64,000 nt of DNA. Source: Longimicrobium sp. Lineage in GTDB: Bacteria; Gemmatimonadota; Gemmatimonadetes; Longimicrobiales; Longimicrobiaceae. Below, piece by piece: positions 23,706-35,000 of this stretch. The position numbers and the translations under genes were made by a program. The notes beneath the pieces are model-generated. The model saw only the letters and a list, made by a program, of their open reading frames with translations, searched no databases and was not told where the DNA came from. Within the stretch, counting starts at the first letter, position 1; each line of letters begins with the position of its first letter. The stretch spans positions 1 through 64,000 of the forward strand of contig DASVTZ010000147.1 of NCBI GenBank assembly GCA_036387335.1, read 5' to 3'.

Positions 23706-25937
23706 ATGACGAAACGTGAACCCACACCGCTCACGGCGAGTCCCTCGCGTCAGGCTATTCCAACCCTCAAGGGATATGCCGGCCAGATTCTCAGGACGGT
23801 GCGGGAATGGGTTGAGCTTAAGCCGGGCGAACGGCTGTACCTCGAAGGGGCGGAGGATTTCGACCGCATCGGGGACACTAGCGCTGAAACGGTGCAGGTC
23901 AAGGAGGTAAGCGGCAGCATCACCCTCCGAACCAAAGAGGTCCGGGAAGCAATCGTCCATCTCTGGCAGCACCAGAAGAACAATCCTGACCGGAAAATTC
24001 AGCTTCGGTTTCTCACCACCGCAAAACGGGGGCGTGAAAAGGGGGCGCATTTTGGAAGCTCCGAAAAGGGATTCGATTACTGGGACCGTTGCCGGGAGGC
24101 GGGAGTCACCCTCGAACCCCTGCGTCAGTTTCTGGCAATAGTAATTGGTGCAATGGTGATTCCGACACCGCGACGTGAGTCCAGGGGCGCCCGGGAATCG
24201 AGGGAAGTGTGGAATGGGACCGTGAACGAACTTCAAGATTTTATAACCCGTGCAGACGACGAGGATTTACGTGAGCGGTTGATCCGCCGAATCCACTGGG
24301 AAACGGCCAGCGAGGAGCAGGCCGAAGTCAGGGAAGAGATTCGGCGAGCACTGCTTGCGTATGGCGAGAGAGTGCACGACGCGCAACCTGCGGAGTGTGA
24401 CAAGGTCCTCCCGCATCTGAGTGTGCACGCTTGGAAGGTGGTGTGCCGGAAAAAGAAACGCTGGCTCGACCGCCCGGCCTTCCAGCGTATCTTCCAAAAA
24501 GTCGTCGCGGTGCCGATTCCGCGAAGAACGTACAACCGCCTCCGGAAAGCGGCTAAAGCTGGTTCCCAACAGAATCCGGCCCCGGCTCCTCCCCGGCCGA
24601 CCGAACCCTTCCCCACATACCAGCTCGCCTTTCTACTCGCGCGATATCTTCGGGCGGATCCCGACGCACGGCAGCGCATGGCGAGCTTCGGCTCTCCCAC
24701 GGTCTACGGTATCACCGAGTTCGACTGGTGGTTCCAGCTCGTAGAGCATTCCGATGCAGCAGGTACACGCGCGAGACTCGTTGAAGCCGCGGTGCGTGCG
24801 TTGCCACCCGCAGTTCGACCGCTGATTGCCGGTGAGCTGGAGCGTGACCACGGGTGGCCTAGCTGCTCCGTGCTCGGAAACCAATGGTTATCACGGGATG
24901 CCGTTCAGGAGCTTGTCGAAAGACTGGTCGATCAAGCGGATGACCCCGTTTTCCACCAACCCGGCGCAACCGAGGCGGCGGTAGAGGCGTTCACCTGCTG
25001 GGCGTTGCGCAGGACCTGGTCCCGGTCGCCGCATTCTCCGACCGTGATCGAGGCGCGTCTCGACAACCTGGGAAAATCGAGCCCCTACCTCGCGGATCTC
25101 TTGAAGATGACTCGGACCGCGCAGTGGTGGGCGGGAGAGACAGCCTGGGGCGAGGCACACCTGGGAACCGCGTTAGGTGCGCTCGCCCTGGTCAGGTTCT
25201 GCCGGGGGGACCCGGAGTTCGCGGACGCTGTGCTGGAGGATCTCGCTTGGTACGCGGAATCTATTGAGCCCATCAACGAGGACATCCTCGGGCTGGTCCT
25301 CCAATGGTGGCCAGAAGGGCATGAACGTGTGCGCGATCTGGTCGACCGGTACGTGGAAGCCAAGCTCGAGGACCTCGGACCAGCGGATCGGTGGGAGAGA
25401 CTATCTGAGCTGCGGACGCTCGAGTCGCTGCTATCGCCCCCCATTCTCTCGGCCGCCGGCAGCTTCGGGGGCGTGGGTAGAGAGGACGAGCGCTTCATGC
25501 CGAGTGTCCGCTGGGCCGTGAGAGCGGCTTTCGACGGACAGGTTGCCGGGTTCTTAGAATCTTTGGGAGGGATCCGGCCAGAGGTCTATCTAGCGCTGCT
25601 TCCTGAGATGAGTTCCGCCCCGGCGAGACGAGCTCTCCTTCGCGCGGCGAGACGAGCCGTTCTGGCCGGTTTGGGCCAGGTGCCAGGCGGCTCTCACCCG
25701 ACAAGCGCTGCATTGCGTGCCAGCTTGCGGTTCGCGGAGCCTGCCGAGCTCGAAGGGATGGCCGCCGATCCGGATGCGTACTCGTTGTTCCTCGACTGTC
25801 TCTGGCCACCGCTGACTCCCGCACACCGCGAGATGATCAACGGCCGTAGCTGGCCGACATCTGCTGCGGGGCATGTCGCCCAGCTCCTGGCTTCGGCGGC
25901 TGCTGCGGATCCGACGAAGTACCCCCCACCCGCGTAG
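23706..25937 (+). CDS. 743-aa protein with PD-(D/E)xK-like (Cap4/DUF4297-type) N-terminus
   Basis: The first 160 residues resemble the nuclease domain found at the N-terminus of Cap4/DUF4297-type and related defence proteins: YAGQILRTVREWV (21-36), then LYLEGAEDFDRIGD (44-57) and ETVQVKEVSG (61-70). E50/D51 and the QVK lysine K66 form the PD-(D/E)xK-like active site, apparently intact. The rest is all-helical (about 170-740), with no visible ATPase or sensor domain; it looks like a helical-repeat scaffold. It begins a co-directional run with the 3451-aa gene 144 bases downstream. The start lacks a strong ribosome site. Nuclease effector is inference. Confidence 0.7.
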   Translation: MTKREPTPLTASPSRQAIPTLKGYAGQILRTVREWVELKPGERLYLEGAEDFDRIGDTSAETVQVKEVSGSITLRTKEVREAIVHLWQHQKNNPDRKIQLRFLTTAKRGREKGAHFGSSEKGFDYWDRCREAGVTLEPLRQFLAIVIGAMVIPTPRRESRGARESREVWNGTVNELQDFITRADDEDLRERLIRRIHWETASEEQAEVREEIRRALLAYGERVHDAQPAECDKVLPHLSVHAWKVVCRKKKRWLDRPAFQRIFQKVVAVPIPRRTYNRLRKAAKAGSQQNPAPAPPRPTEPFPTYQLAFLLARYLRADPDARQRMASFGSPTVYGITEFDWWFQLVEHSDAAGTRARLVEAAVRALPPAVRPLIAGELERDHGWPSCSVLGNQWLSRDAVQELVERLVDQADDPVFHQPGATEAAVEAFTCWALRRTWSRSPHSPTVIEARLDNLGKSSPYLADLLKMTRTAQWWAGETAWGEAHLGTALGALALVRFCRGDPEFADAVLEDLAWYAESIEPINEDILGLVLQWWPEGHERVRDLVDRYVEAKLEDLGPADRWERLSELRTLESLLSPPILSAAGSFGGVGREDERFMPSVRWAVRAAFDGQVAGFLESLGGIRPEVYLALLPEMSSAPARRALLRAARRAVLAGLGQVPGGSHPTSAALRASLRFAEPAELEGMAADPDAYSLFLDCLWPPLTPAHREMINGRSWPTSAAGHVAQLLASAAAADPTKYPPPA

Positions 25938-26081
25938 CCGCCTGCGGGTGCGGGAGCTCAGCACTCTTGGCGCCGAGCGCTTGGATAAGATCGTGGGCGT
26001 GGGCCGGTAAGAGCCGCATGCTCGGTCCGATCGCTGCCACTCAGGATTTCGCCCGCAGTACCTGCACCTAAGGGGGAAGCG

Positions 26082-29000
26082 ATGTACGAATGGATGCCCT
26101 ACCTCAAGGAGCTATTCGGGGCCACGCGGAGTGCGGAACGGCAGGCCGAGCAGCTTGTCGCGCTTGCGGAGTCATTCGCCGGCCCACCCCCCTCCCTTCC
26201 GCTCGCCCTCCGACGGCTATCGCAAGTCGAACACCTCGAAATCTCCAAGAGGCTGTTCGTCCTCCCTTGGCTGGCCGGCTGGCTGGCCCATCCTACCTCG
26301 CTTGTCCGGGGCCGTGTACGCAGGCTCTGCGCAAACTCGGCCGGCGAGACTGGCATGGAGATCCTCCGAGAATACAACGATGAGCAGTTCTCCAGGAGCC
26401 CAGAGCGCTGGCTCGCCCAGGGCCTGTCCGCTGCGGCGGAGATTATCGGTCACAAACCGGAATGGGACGTGCCCCTCCCCTTCCGTGCCCTCCCTGCGCT
26501 CCGGGAGGAGATCGTAGGTATGGCGATGCTGCTCGGACTCTCGGAGTGGGCGCGTGCCGAGCAGAACGCCGGGAGTGTGGGTGGCGTGCTGGAGGATTTC
26601 CTCCTCCACCCCGACCGCACCGAGTTGAGAGGACGGCTGCACGCGTGGGCCATCAGTGGCCCGGTTTTCCTCAGGTTTCTGGTCGTCCGGTGGATGGGAT
26701 ACTCGGGTCTGTCGACCTCTTCGGCAATCCCGGTGGACCGGCTACTCCGCCAGCGTTACGAACACGACGCGTTGCCGATCATCGCCGTCGCGGCCATCGA
26801 GGCGTATGCGCGCACATCCAGCATCGATTCACCGCCGGCGGGACAGGGTGCCCTGCGTTTTCTGACCGACGAGTATCGATGGGTCACGAGGCGCAGCCCG
26901 GCGGGACCACTCAGGCAGGACGATCTGCGCACCCTCAGTGTCGGGTTGATGCGGGGGATCGGCATCCTTGCCCTTCAGGCCCGTTCCCCCGAGGCCCGGG
27001 AGACGATCATCAGGTTACTGCACGAGCCCTCGGCCCTTCGTCTGGATCTATTCGCTTGGAATTTCGCCGAGGACCAGGCGCGCCGGCTTCTCCGCGTTGC
27101 CGTGGGACTCCACCGCCAGGCGCTGCGCGTCCGGATCAGGCCCAATGCTCGTGGCAATGCTGGCCGTGTGGGGTTCCATGGCACGTTGCGGATCAGCGAC
27201 CCCCAGCGGCTCCTGCAGCGATCCAATCGCAGCAATGACTACTGGGCTTTTCCCATCCCAGCCTCCGATGCGCCCGACGACCCGCTACAATGGACCTACC
27301 AGTTGGAGGAGACGTGGAGAGTTTCGCCGCGAACCGACGACCTGCTTCCACTCGTCACACCGTGCCTGACCGGCTTCGGGTACGATCCGCCGGACAGGTA
27401 CTCGCCCAGGCTCCAGACGGAGGTCTCCTCCGAGGTCGATGCTCGCGGGTGGTGGATGCTGGAAGGCGCTCGCATTGCTGCCGCGCTCTACGCAGAGCCG
27501 GACGACGAGCCTGGCTCCCGCACGAAGATGGCGTGCCTGGACTACCTGACGGGCCTGACGATCGGGGTGGACATGGTGATTCCCGACGCGGCGTCACCGA
27601 TCCGCCGCCGCCTGAAGGAGGTGGTCGAGCAGATCTGCATGACGGAACTGGCCCACCCTGATGCAGTCGACGAATTCCTCGGTGCCGGAGGACTCACGCC
27701 GCTGAAGGCGAACGTGCTGGTCTCCTGTGCGGTCCGAGCCCTGGAGGAGCCCAGCGACTCTCCGTCCCAAAACTGGATTACGAGGCATCGGGGAGCGCTC
27801 CGTCTGCTGGCCCGAGACCAGGGGACGCGGCAGTGGTTACGCGCCGTTGCGGCGCTTGTCCTGCGGCTGCACACGCCTTCGGCGTCCGGCGCCGCAGTCC
27901 CGGAGGACACCGGGGTTCCGGACCGGGACAAACTCCATGAAGCGCTGCCGGCCGCGATCGTCCTCGCATCGAACGAGGTCGTCAGCGGACTGGCCGAGAC
28001 GCTCACGGCGCAGCCGAGAACGCACTTGAGTCCGCTTGATCTCGCGGTTTGCGCGGAGTTCATCGCGCGGTCGGTGGCAAGCGGTACCTCCGCGAGTCCG
28101 GCCAGCGAGCGAGCGGCTGCCCTGTATCTCGCCGCCGTAGCCTCGCGGCACCGACCCGCGGCTGCGGGACCGGGCTTGAGACGGCTGCAGTCAGTCCTGG
28201 TCCGGCGGCGTCTGCTGGGGGCGTTCGCGTCCGCGGGATCGCCCGTCGAGAAGGGAGTGCGCCGCCTGCTTGACGCGCTTCTGCGAACCGCCAGCAGCGC
28301 TGAACTGGAGTTCTTCATGGCGGAGTGGCGCCTCGCGGGCCGGCATCTGCCGCGGAAAGACGTCTATCGCCACCTTGTGACCATGCTGGGCGAAGGAGCC
28401 GGAGGGGGGGCTCCGTTCGCCGGAACTCCGCGCAGGCAGGGGCCGGTGCCTGATGATTCGCTGGTGCTGGAGCGTCGTGCCCTGCGGGAGCTATGCATCG
28501 AGGCACGGGAGCTGGCGGACGACTTTTACCAGATCTATGGCCAGCTTCGATTCTCACGACAGCTCCCCGTCGAGACACACGAGTCCGTGGCCTTCCGCGG
28601 TACGGTTCTCCCCGGCTGGACCACCGGGCCAGGGGCGCCGCCCGAAATTGTGGCCACCGGGGGATCGCTCGCTCGTGTGGACGATGACCTCGCATTGCGC
28701 GCCAGCGACGTGGTCATGGGGTTCGTCCATCACCGGCCGGACGAAACCGGCCTTACGGGGCTTGCCCATTACAGGCCGGTCGCCCCCGGCACGGTCGACT
28801 TCCACCAGCTGCCCGGGAACGAGACGGATAAGCGGAAGGCGTTCGAAGAACGTCTGGCCAGCTTCAACTCTTGTCATCTGATCGGCCGGGTCCTCCGGCA
28901 GGAGGACAATGGCCAAGTCGTGGTCGATCTCGGAGTGGAGGCCGACGGAGTGCGCCGGAGGATACGGGTAGCCATCACGCCCCCGGTCCCCCCTCCTGAC

Positions 29001-32000
29001 TCTCCGGTCCTGATCGAACTCCGGTGCCTTCCTCCGGTGGTCGACCTGCCCACGCGATTCCGGCTCACGAAGGGCAAGCCCTCCACCCCGCCCATCGATG
29101 TGCGCCGGCTCTGGCGCGCCGACCGTCTTCTGCTGGACCGATGGGCCCAGGCGCGGGAAGAGGGCCGGCTTCCGGCGCTCTGTGCCACGGTCGTTGAGGT
29201 GCGGGCAGACAAGAGCACCGTATTGATCGACCCGGGGTTCAAGGTTTGGGACCCTGACAGGGGCAGAGCAATCTGGCCAGTCGCACGGGCTGCGGAGGGG
29301 CTTACGCCTCACATCGGACAGGTCGTCGTCGTGGAACCTCAGAACAACGTAGGCGCCACCTCCCCTGCCAAGGCGTTCCCTCTCGTGAAGGCGGAAGCCG
29401 CTCTCGATGCGGCACCGCTCTCGCCCGGCCAGATGGTCACGGGCACTCTTGTGGCCGGCTCCGTGGGCGCGGGTGGCGTGAGGAACTGGTCCGCTCGAAT
29501 CGGCAGTGCCGATCTCCCTGTTCCACGAAGAGAACTCACAGCCGACCTCGGGGAGTTGTTGCGGCTCGACACCCTCCCGCGCACCGATCCAAAGCTCGCC
29601 CGAATCAACCTGGAGACACGCTGGCTCCGCGTTCTCGAGGATGGCAAAGCCGCGAGCCTGCTTCGCGTGGACCCCATCTGGGGGTACACGGATCTGCTGT
29701 TGGCGGTCGCCTCTGGACAGGTTGAGTACATCACCCTGGTGAAGCGTGACGCAGATCTCGCCGAGTACGTCGTCGAGGTGGCCCCAAGCAGTCTCGCGGG
29801 TGCTGGATCGCCGGTCCCCGGCCTTGCCACTCTTGCAACCCTGGCCCGTCTGACCGAGGGCCAGGTGTACTTCGAAGGCGCTCCGCTCCCCGTCGATAGG
29901 CTCCCGGCTTGCACCCGGCTCCGTCTAACCACGATCATGGGTGATCGTGAGCAAACAGGTGTCGGCCCGACATCTTTGCATCACGGGGGGAGGGAGCCGG
30001 TCCTAATGGTCGAGGGCTTGCCCGACATGACCAACGCAAAGCTCTGTGACGCCTTCAAGCCAGGCGATCCGGTGGACATCGAGATCGTCGACCGCGGGAC
30101 GCGCCTGGAGGTCCGGCTCAACGACCCGCCGTTCGATGGCCTTCCGATACCGCGCGTCTGTGTCGAAGCCGAGTCGGAGGATTACTTCCGCAAATTGGAG
30201 AGTTCCTTTGCTTCAGCAAGGGTGGAAGGCGAATGGTTCCCCTGGTCAGAAGATTTTCGGCTTGACGTTGGAGCACCCAGCGAGTCGTCGCTCTTTCTGG
30301 ATCGGCGAATGCCGGAGCGGGACGTACGCGAGCTGATCGAACTCAAGCGCTTTGACATGCTCCGCCACCGGCCCCGGTTCTGGCCCGACCGGCGGGGGCT
30401 TCAGTGTGACGTGGGATTCCTCCCCGTGCGCCTGGATCCCCAGCTGCCCTACCTCGTCCCATCGCCCCTTTCAGCCCAGGAGTTTCGCAAAGCCGGGACC
30501 CAGATACGGGTTCGCACTTCGAGTGCCCGCCCCCGCCCACCTGAGGAGTTGGGCGACATCAAGGCATTTACCACACTTCCCTGGGCTCTGGGGGGCGGCA
30601 CGGTGCAGGGGCTCGTCGTGGGCGTGCCGCGCGCCGGAGGGACCAACTACACGGCTCGCTGGCTCGTTCCCTCGGCTGACATCCGCGCCGGGGCTGCGGC
30701 ACCGGAGTGGAGGTTCGAACCTCCGGTGCCGCTGACCCTCGGTGACCTGTTGCGTGTTGCGAGGGTGGGCGACCGGGAGGTGCTCCAGCGCATCCCGCGC
30801 CAGGTGTACGGGACCACGCTGCATACTCCGCTGACACCCCAGGAAATCACAGAGATCGCACGAGGGGAGCGGGGGACGAAGATGGCCCTTCTCCTGCGCC
30901 GCCCCAACCCCGACGACCCGTACTGGCTGTTCTCCCTCGCTCCCTCTCTGCTTCTGCGGCTTACGCCTGACCAGATCAGCGGGGAGAGATACCTTACCCA
31001 GGCCCGCCAGCTCGACCGGGTACAGTTCGAGTTCCTCCGGCCGGCGGCTGGGATGCCAGTCGTTCGCATCGTGAGCCTCGAACCTGGTATCACGCACGAA
31101 GCGGAGGGGCGGCAATTCTCCTTGCAACTGGGAGGGCGCCTAAGCGACGGGCAGTTCCCGTGCACGCTCCCTGCCGCCCTCTTCCGTAACCTTCCCGCGC
31201 TCCAGCTTCTGCTCGAGCACTCGGATCTGCCTCTGGCCGCACCGGATGTGCTGCTGGAGCAGCTGCGGAAGGAGCGGACCACGAGCATCGCCTGCGTGCT
31301 TGCCGGCCTTCGGCTCCAGACGTCAAGGACGACCGAGCCACGTACCCGCTCGGAGCTGTACGATTTCCGGCTCGTCCCCGACTTGGTGGCCCCGGGCACG
31401 GCTCTCCATTCCCGCGCCGAGGGAGAAGAGCGTGTCTCCGCAGGTGAGGCATTGGGTGATCGCAGCCGACTCAGCGGGCTCCCGGGGAAGGTCGTGTCGT
31501 GCAGCGATGGCCTTGGTGTCGAGCTGACAGATCTCTCCCACGCCGAGGCGCTCCCTCTGCCGCTGGAGGAGCAGACATGGCTGCGCTTCGTCGGCCGGCT
31601 CCCGCGGGCGGGGTTCTTTGCCGACTTCACCCTGCTACGCGAGGCCAAACGCGGCATCTTCGTGTCGTTGCGGCGCAACAAGCCGCCATCGCTGGGCCCA
31701 TGGCTCGCCACGCTCTCCCTCGGCCAGCCTGGCACCGTGGTGCGCGACCGTCCGCTCTTCTACGTGGGCCGTCTCTCGCCGGAGGAAATCCTGGATTGCG
31801 GACTCGACGACGCCGTACACGCCCACGAACCGGCGGGAACCCGGGAGATCTACCTGTTCGAGGCGGGTCCCGGTGATACCCTGTTCGCAAGACGTGCCCA
31901 GCTCCGATTCAAGGGTGAGCCGTTTGACCCGCACTTCCTTCATCGGGGCGACGTGGTCCGCGAGTTCCGCGTATGCGCGGCCGAGACGGAGGAGCGAACT

Positions 32001-35000
32001 CCTGGGGACGACGCGGAGGACGAAGATACCAGCATCATCGATATTGGAGACGTGGAACTCGGCCTGCGTCACGATGTCGAGCGGTTTCATGCCCGAAAGG
32101 GTGTTTTCATCGGTGCCATCCGGAATGTGGATGGCAATGTGCAGATCACCCAGTTACGCGGAGGGCTCGCTCAGACCAACCTGCGGAGCCTTCCACCTGC
32201 GTACCGCACGGGACGGTGGCGGTTGATTCTGGAGCATCCCGTCGAAGGCTGGCCTGCCTGGATCGGCGAGAACGTGGAGCCGGAGGATGCGTATCTGAAG
32301 CTGGTCGAGGTGGACGACCAGCATGGGACGATGACCTTCCGGCTCCTGTCGACCGACGAGGTGTTCACCCTCGACAACCTAGTATATGTGCGGGCGGGCA
32401 CACCCAGGGAGACGGACGATACCGCGCGTCTCCCGGTGCAGTCGCTCGACCCACGCCATACCGGCGGTTACTCGATCTCCGACAACCGGTTCTCAGAGCG
32501 GCGCGGAAGACTGCACGCCCTAGTGGGAACTCCCCTCGAGCGCATCTTCCTGGCGCGGGTCGTCGAGGTGGAGGCCCGTCCCGCGAGTCGCAAGGGCGAG
32601 CATTGGGAACGGAGTCCCGAGAAGCACGTGCGTCTCGCCTTGACGGATGTCCCGGCACGCCGGTTCTGGTATCTCCTTGACGGCCCGGAATGCCAGGTGA
32701 TTGTCCGTCCTCCGTTCGAGACAACTCCCGCCGAAACGCTGGTCGTGGAGTTCGACATCGCGGTCAATGTCGAGCTACCCCTCGCCAAGCTGGATGGGCT
32801 GCGTGACGAATGGGGGCAGCCGCAGCCGGGTGACATCCTCCTGCTCAGGCCTGACAAACGGGGCTACCGGGTCACGATAACGGGCTTCCTGCACGGTCAC
32901 CTCCACTACCTGAAGCCGGAACGCTCTCCCACGGTGCTCACGAAGCTCTGGAGCACGCCGGAACGGCGGCAGGAGAAAGCAGAAAACAGGAGGGCCCGGC
33001 CGAACTGCAGCATCGTTGGGTACTCTCAGCTCCGTGGTCTCTGCGAGATCAACGAGACCACGCTTTCGGCCACGCTGCCGATTCCGCAGACCGTGCTGGG
33101 ACTCGACCCAAGCGGCCGTTGGGTCAAAGTGCGGAGTTCGGTCGAAAGCCAGTGGCAAGTCGGCAGGCTCCGGATCGAGCCGGGCGGGCCTGTTCTGGTC
33201 GTGGACGGCGCAAAGCACCCGATTCCGTGGCACTCGGTCACCCATAGGGTGGACAATGCATCCGCGCTCACCGCATATGTGAGTGACCTGCGCTGGCAAA
33301 ACCTGGCGAGCAGCCAGGCCGACGCGCCGGAAGGCATCGAAGGGTCGGACGTGATTGCCGCGCGTGACCCGCTCACCGGAGAGTTCTCGCTGACGGTGCA
33401 GGCCGAACACCCGATGCCCGTCGACCATCTGGTGGAACAGTTCCCTCTCAAGCGCGCGGGTGACGTCAGCCGCAGCCAGAGCAGGTCCTTCATTGTCGCG
33501 CGCGCCGAGGAACGGCGTCTCGTGCTCGAGGCTGGGCTTGGCCGGTATGCCGAACTGCCGCTGGAACTCGTGAAGCCCCTGCACGGCGCGCAGATCCGCA
33601 CGGATCTCGCGCAGGATCTCCAACTGCTCATGCCGGGGGACGAGGTGACGCTGGAGCCGGTTGCCAGCACGTCCTCGAGCATGGCGATTCTCCCCCATTT
33701 CCGGATCACCCGGGTGAGGAGCGGGACGGGCCGCCACTTCTCGGGTCCGTTCGTCACGGTGATCCACCGGACGTCGGAGGGTGTCGTTCTCGGACCCGGG
33801 AAGGGTGGCCTACCGGGCGACCGCTTCGAGGACGTTCTGGACGAAAGCGACGTGGTCGTCGACCTGAATGCCTTTCCCAGGCACCAGCGCTACGCGCGGC
33901 TCCGCGAGGCCTTTGCCGAATACGAGAACCGGGTGGTGCTCCGAGTAACACGGGTCGGCCGCGCTGGCCGGCGTGCATTTTTCCAGATCGGGATAAGGAC
34001 CGAAATAGAATCCGGCCGTGATCAAGACCCCAGCTGGGTCTTCCCCGACGAACAGTTCGTCACCGCGGAGGAGTGGCAGGTTCGCCTTCTGGCGTTGGGT
34101 GACGGCGAGGGGGACTGGCTGAAACGCGGAAGCGAACTCCACCTGGAGCGGCGTAGCGCAAAGAGTGCTCCGCGGCTTGTACGCTGGGACGGCAACTCCC
34201 TTCGACGCTGTTTTGCACCGCCGATGCCCGGCGACTCCGTGGTGATCGTGGGACGGGGCGCACCGGAGCACCCGTTGTACCACGTCGTGGGTTTTGAGGA
34301 GTACGCGGTCGTGTGGGAGGAGGACCCGGACGATCCCCTCTCCCTCGACCAGGAGAGCGCTCGACGGGAACTCCACCCTTACCTATTCCCCACCCCCAGT
34401 GCCGTGCTCTGGGCCACAGTGGAGTGGATCAAACCGCATCAGAGACAGATGGGTCTGACGCGGCGCAGGCAACTCGCCGCGGCCACCCCGCTCCCTGGCC
34501 GCATTGGACGCGCCCGGGTGCTCGGGGCCATCACCGGCGAGCGCTTGCTGGTGGATCTGCTCGGCACGCCGTCCACGCTCCGGGTCGAGGATTACTGCCA
34601 GCCCGCGCCCCCCGAAGCCAGTGTGCTTGAGATGATGGAGAGCGCGAACCCCGCTGGCCGCGGGATCGAAGTCGAAGTTGTCCGGGAGGGCGGCCGTCTC
34701 GTGGCGAACCGTGTATACCGCACGATTCAGCATGGCGAGGCCAATGGTGTGGTGGAGGCATCTTCAGCCGGCGGAGTGCTCGTACTCTCCGCCGGGAACC
34801 GCATCTACGTTCGTGAGCGTGAGCTGGGCTGGTGCCGGCTCTCACCGGCCCTGATTCGCGAGATCTTCCCCGTCGGAACGCCGCTCCGCATCGCACCTGT
34901 GGCCGATGGCAACGGTCTGAAATTCAGCGCTGTGGCGACTCGGCAGGTGCTGGAGGAAGTGACGGCACTCGAGGACCACCCGGAGGAGCCGATCCTCGTC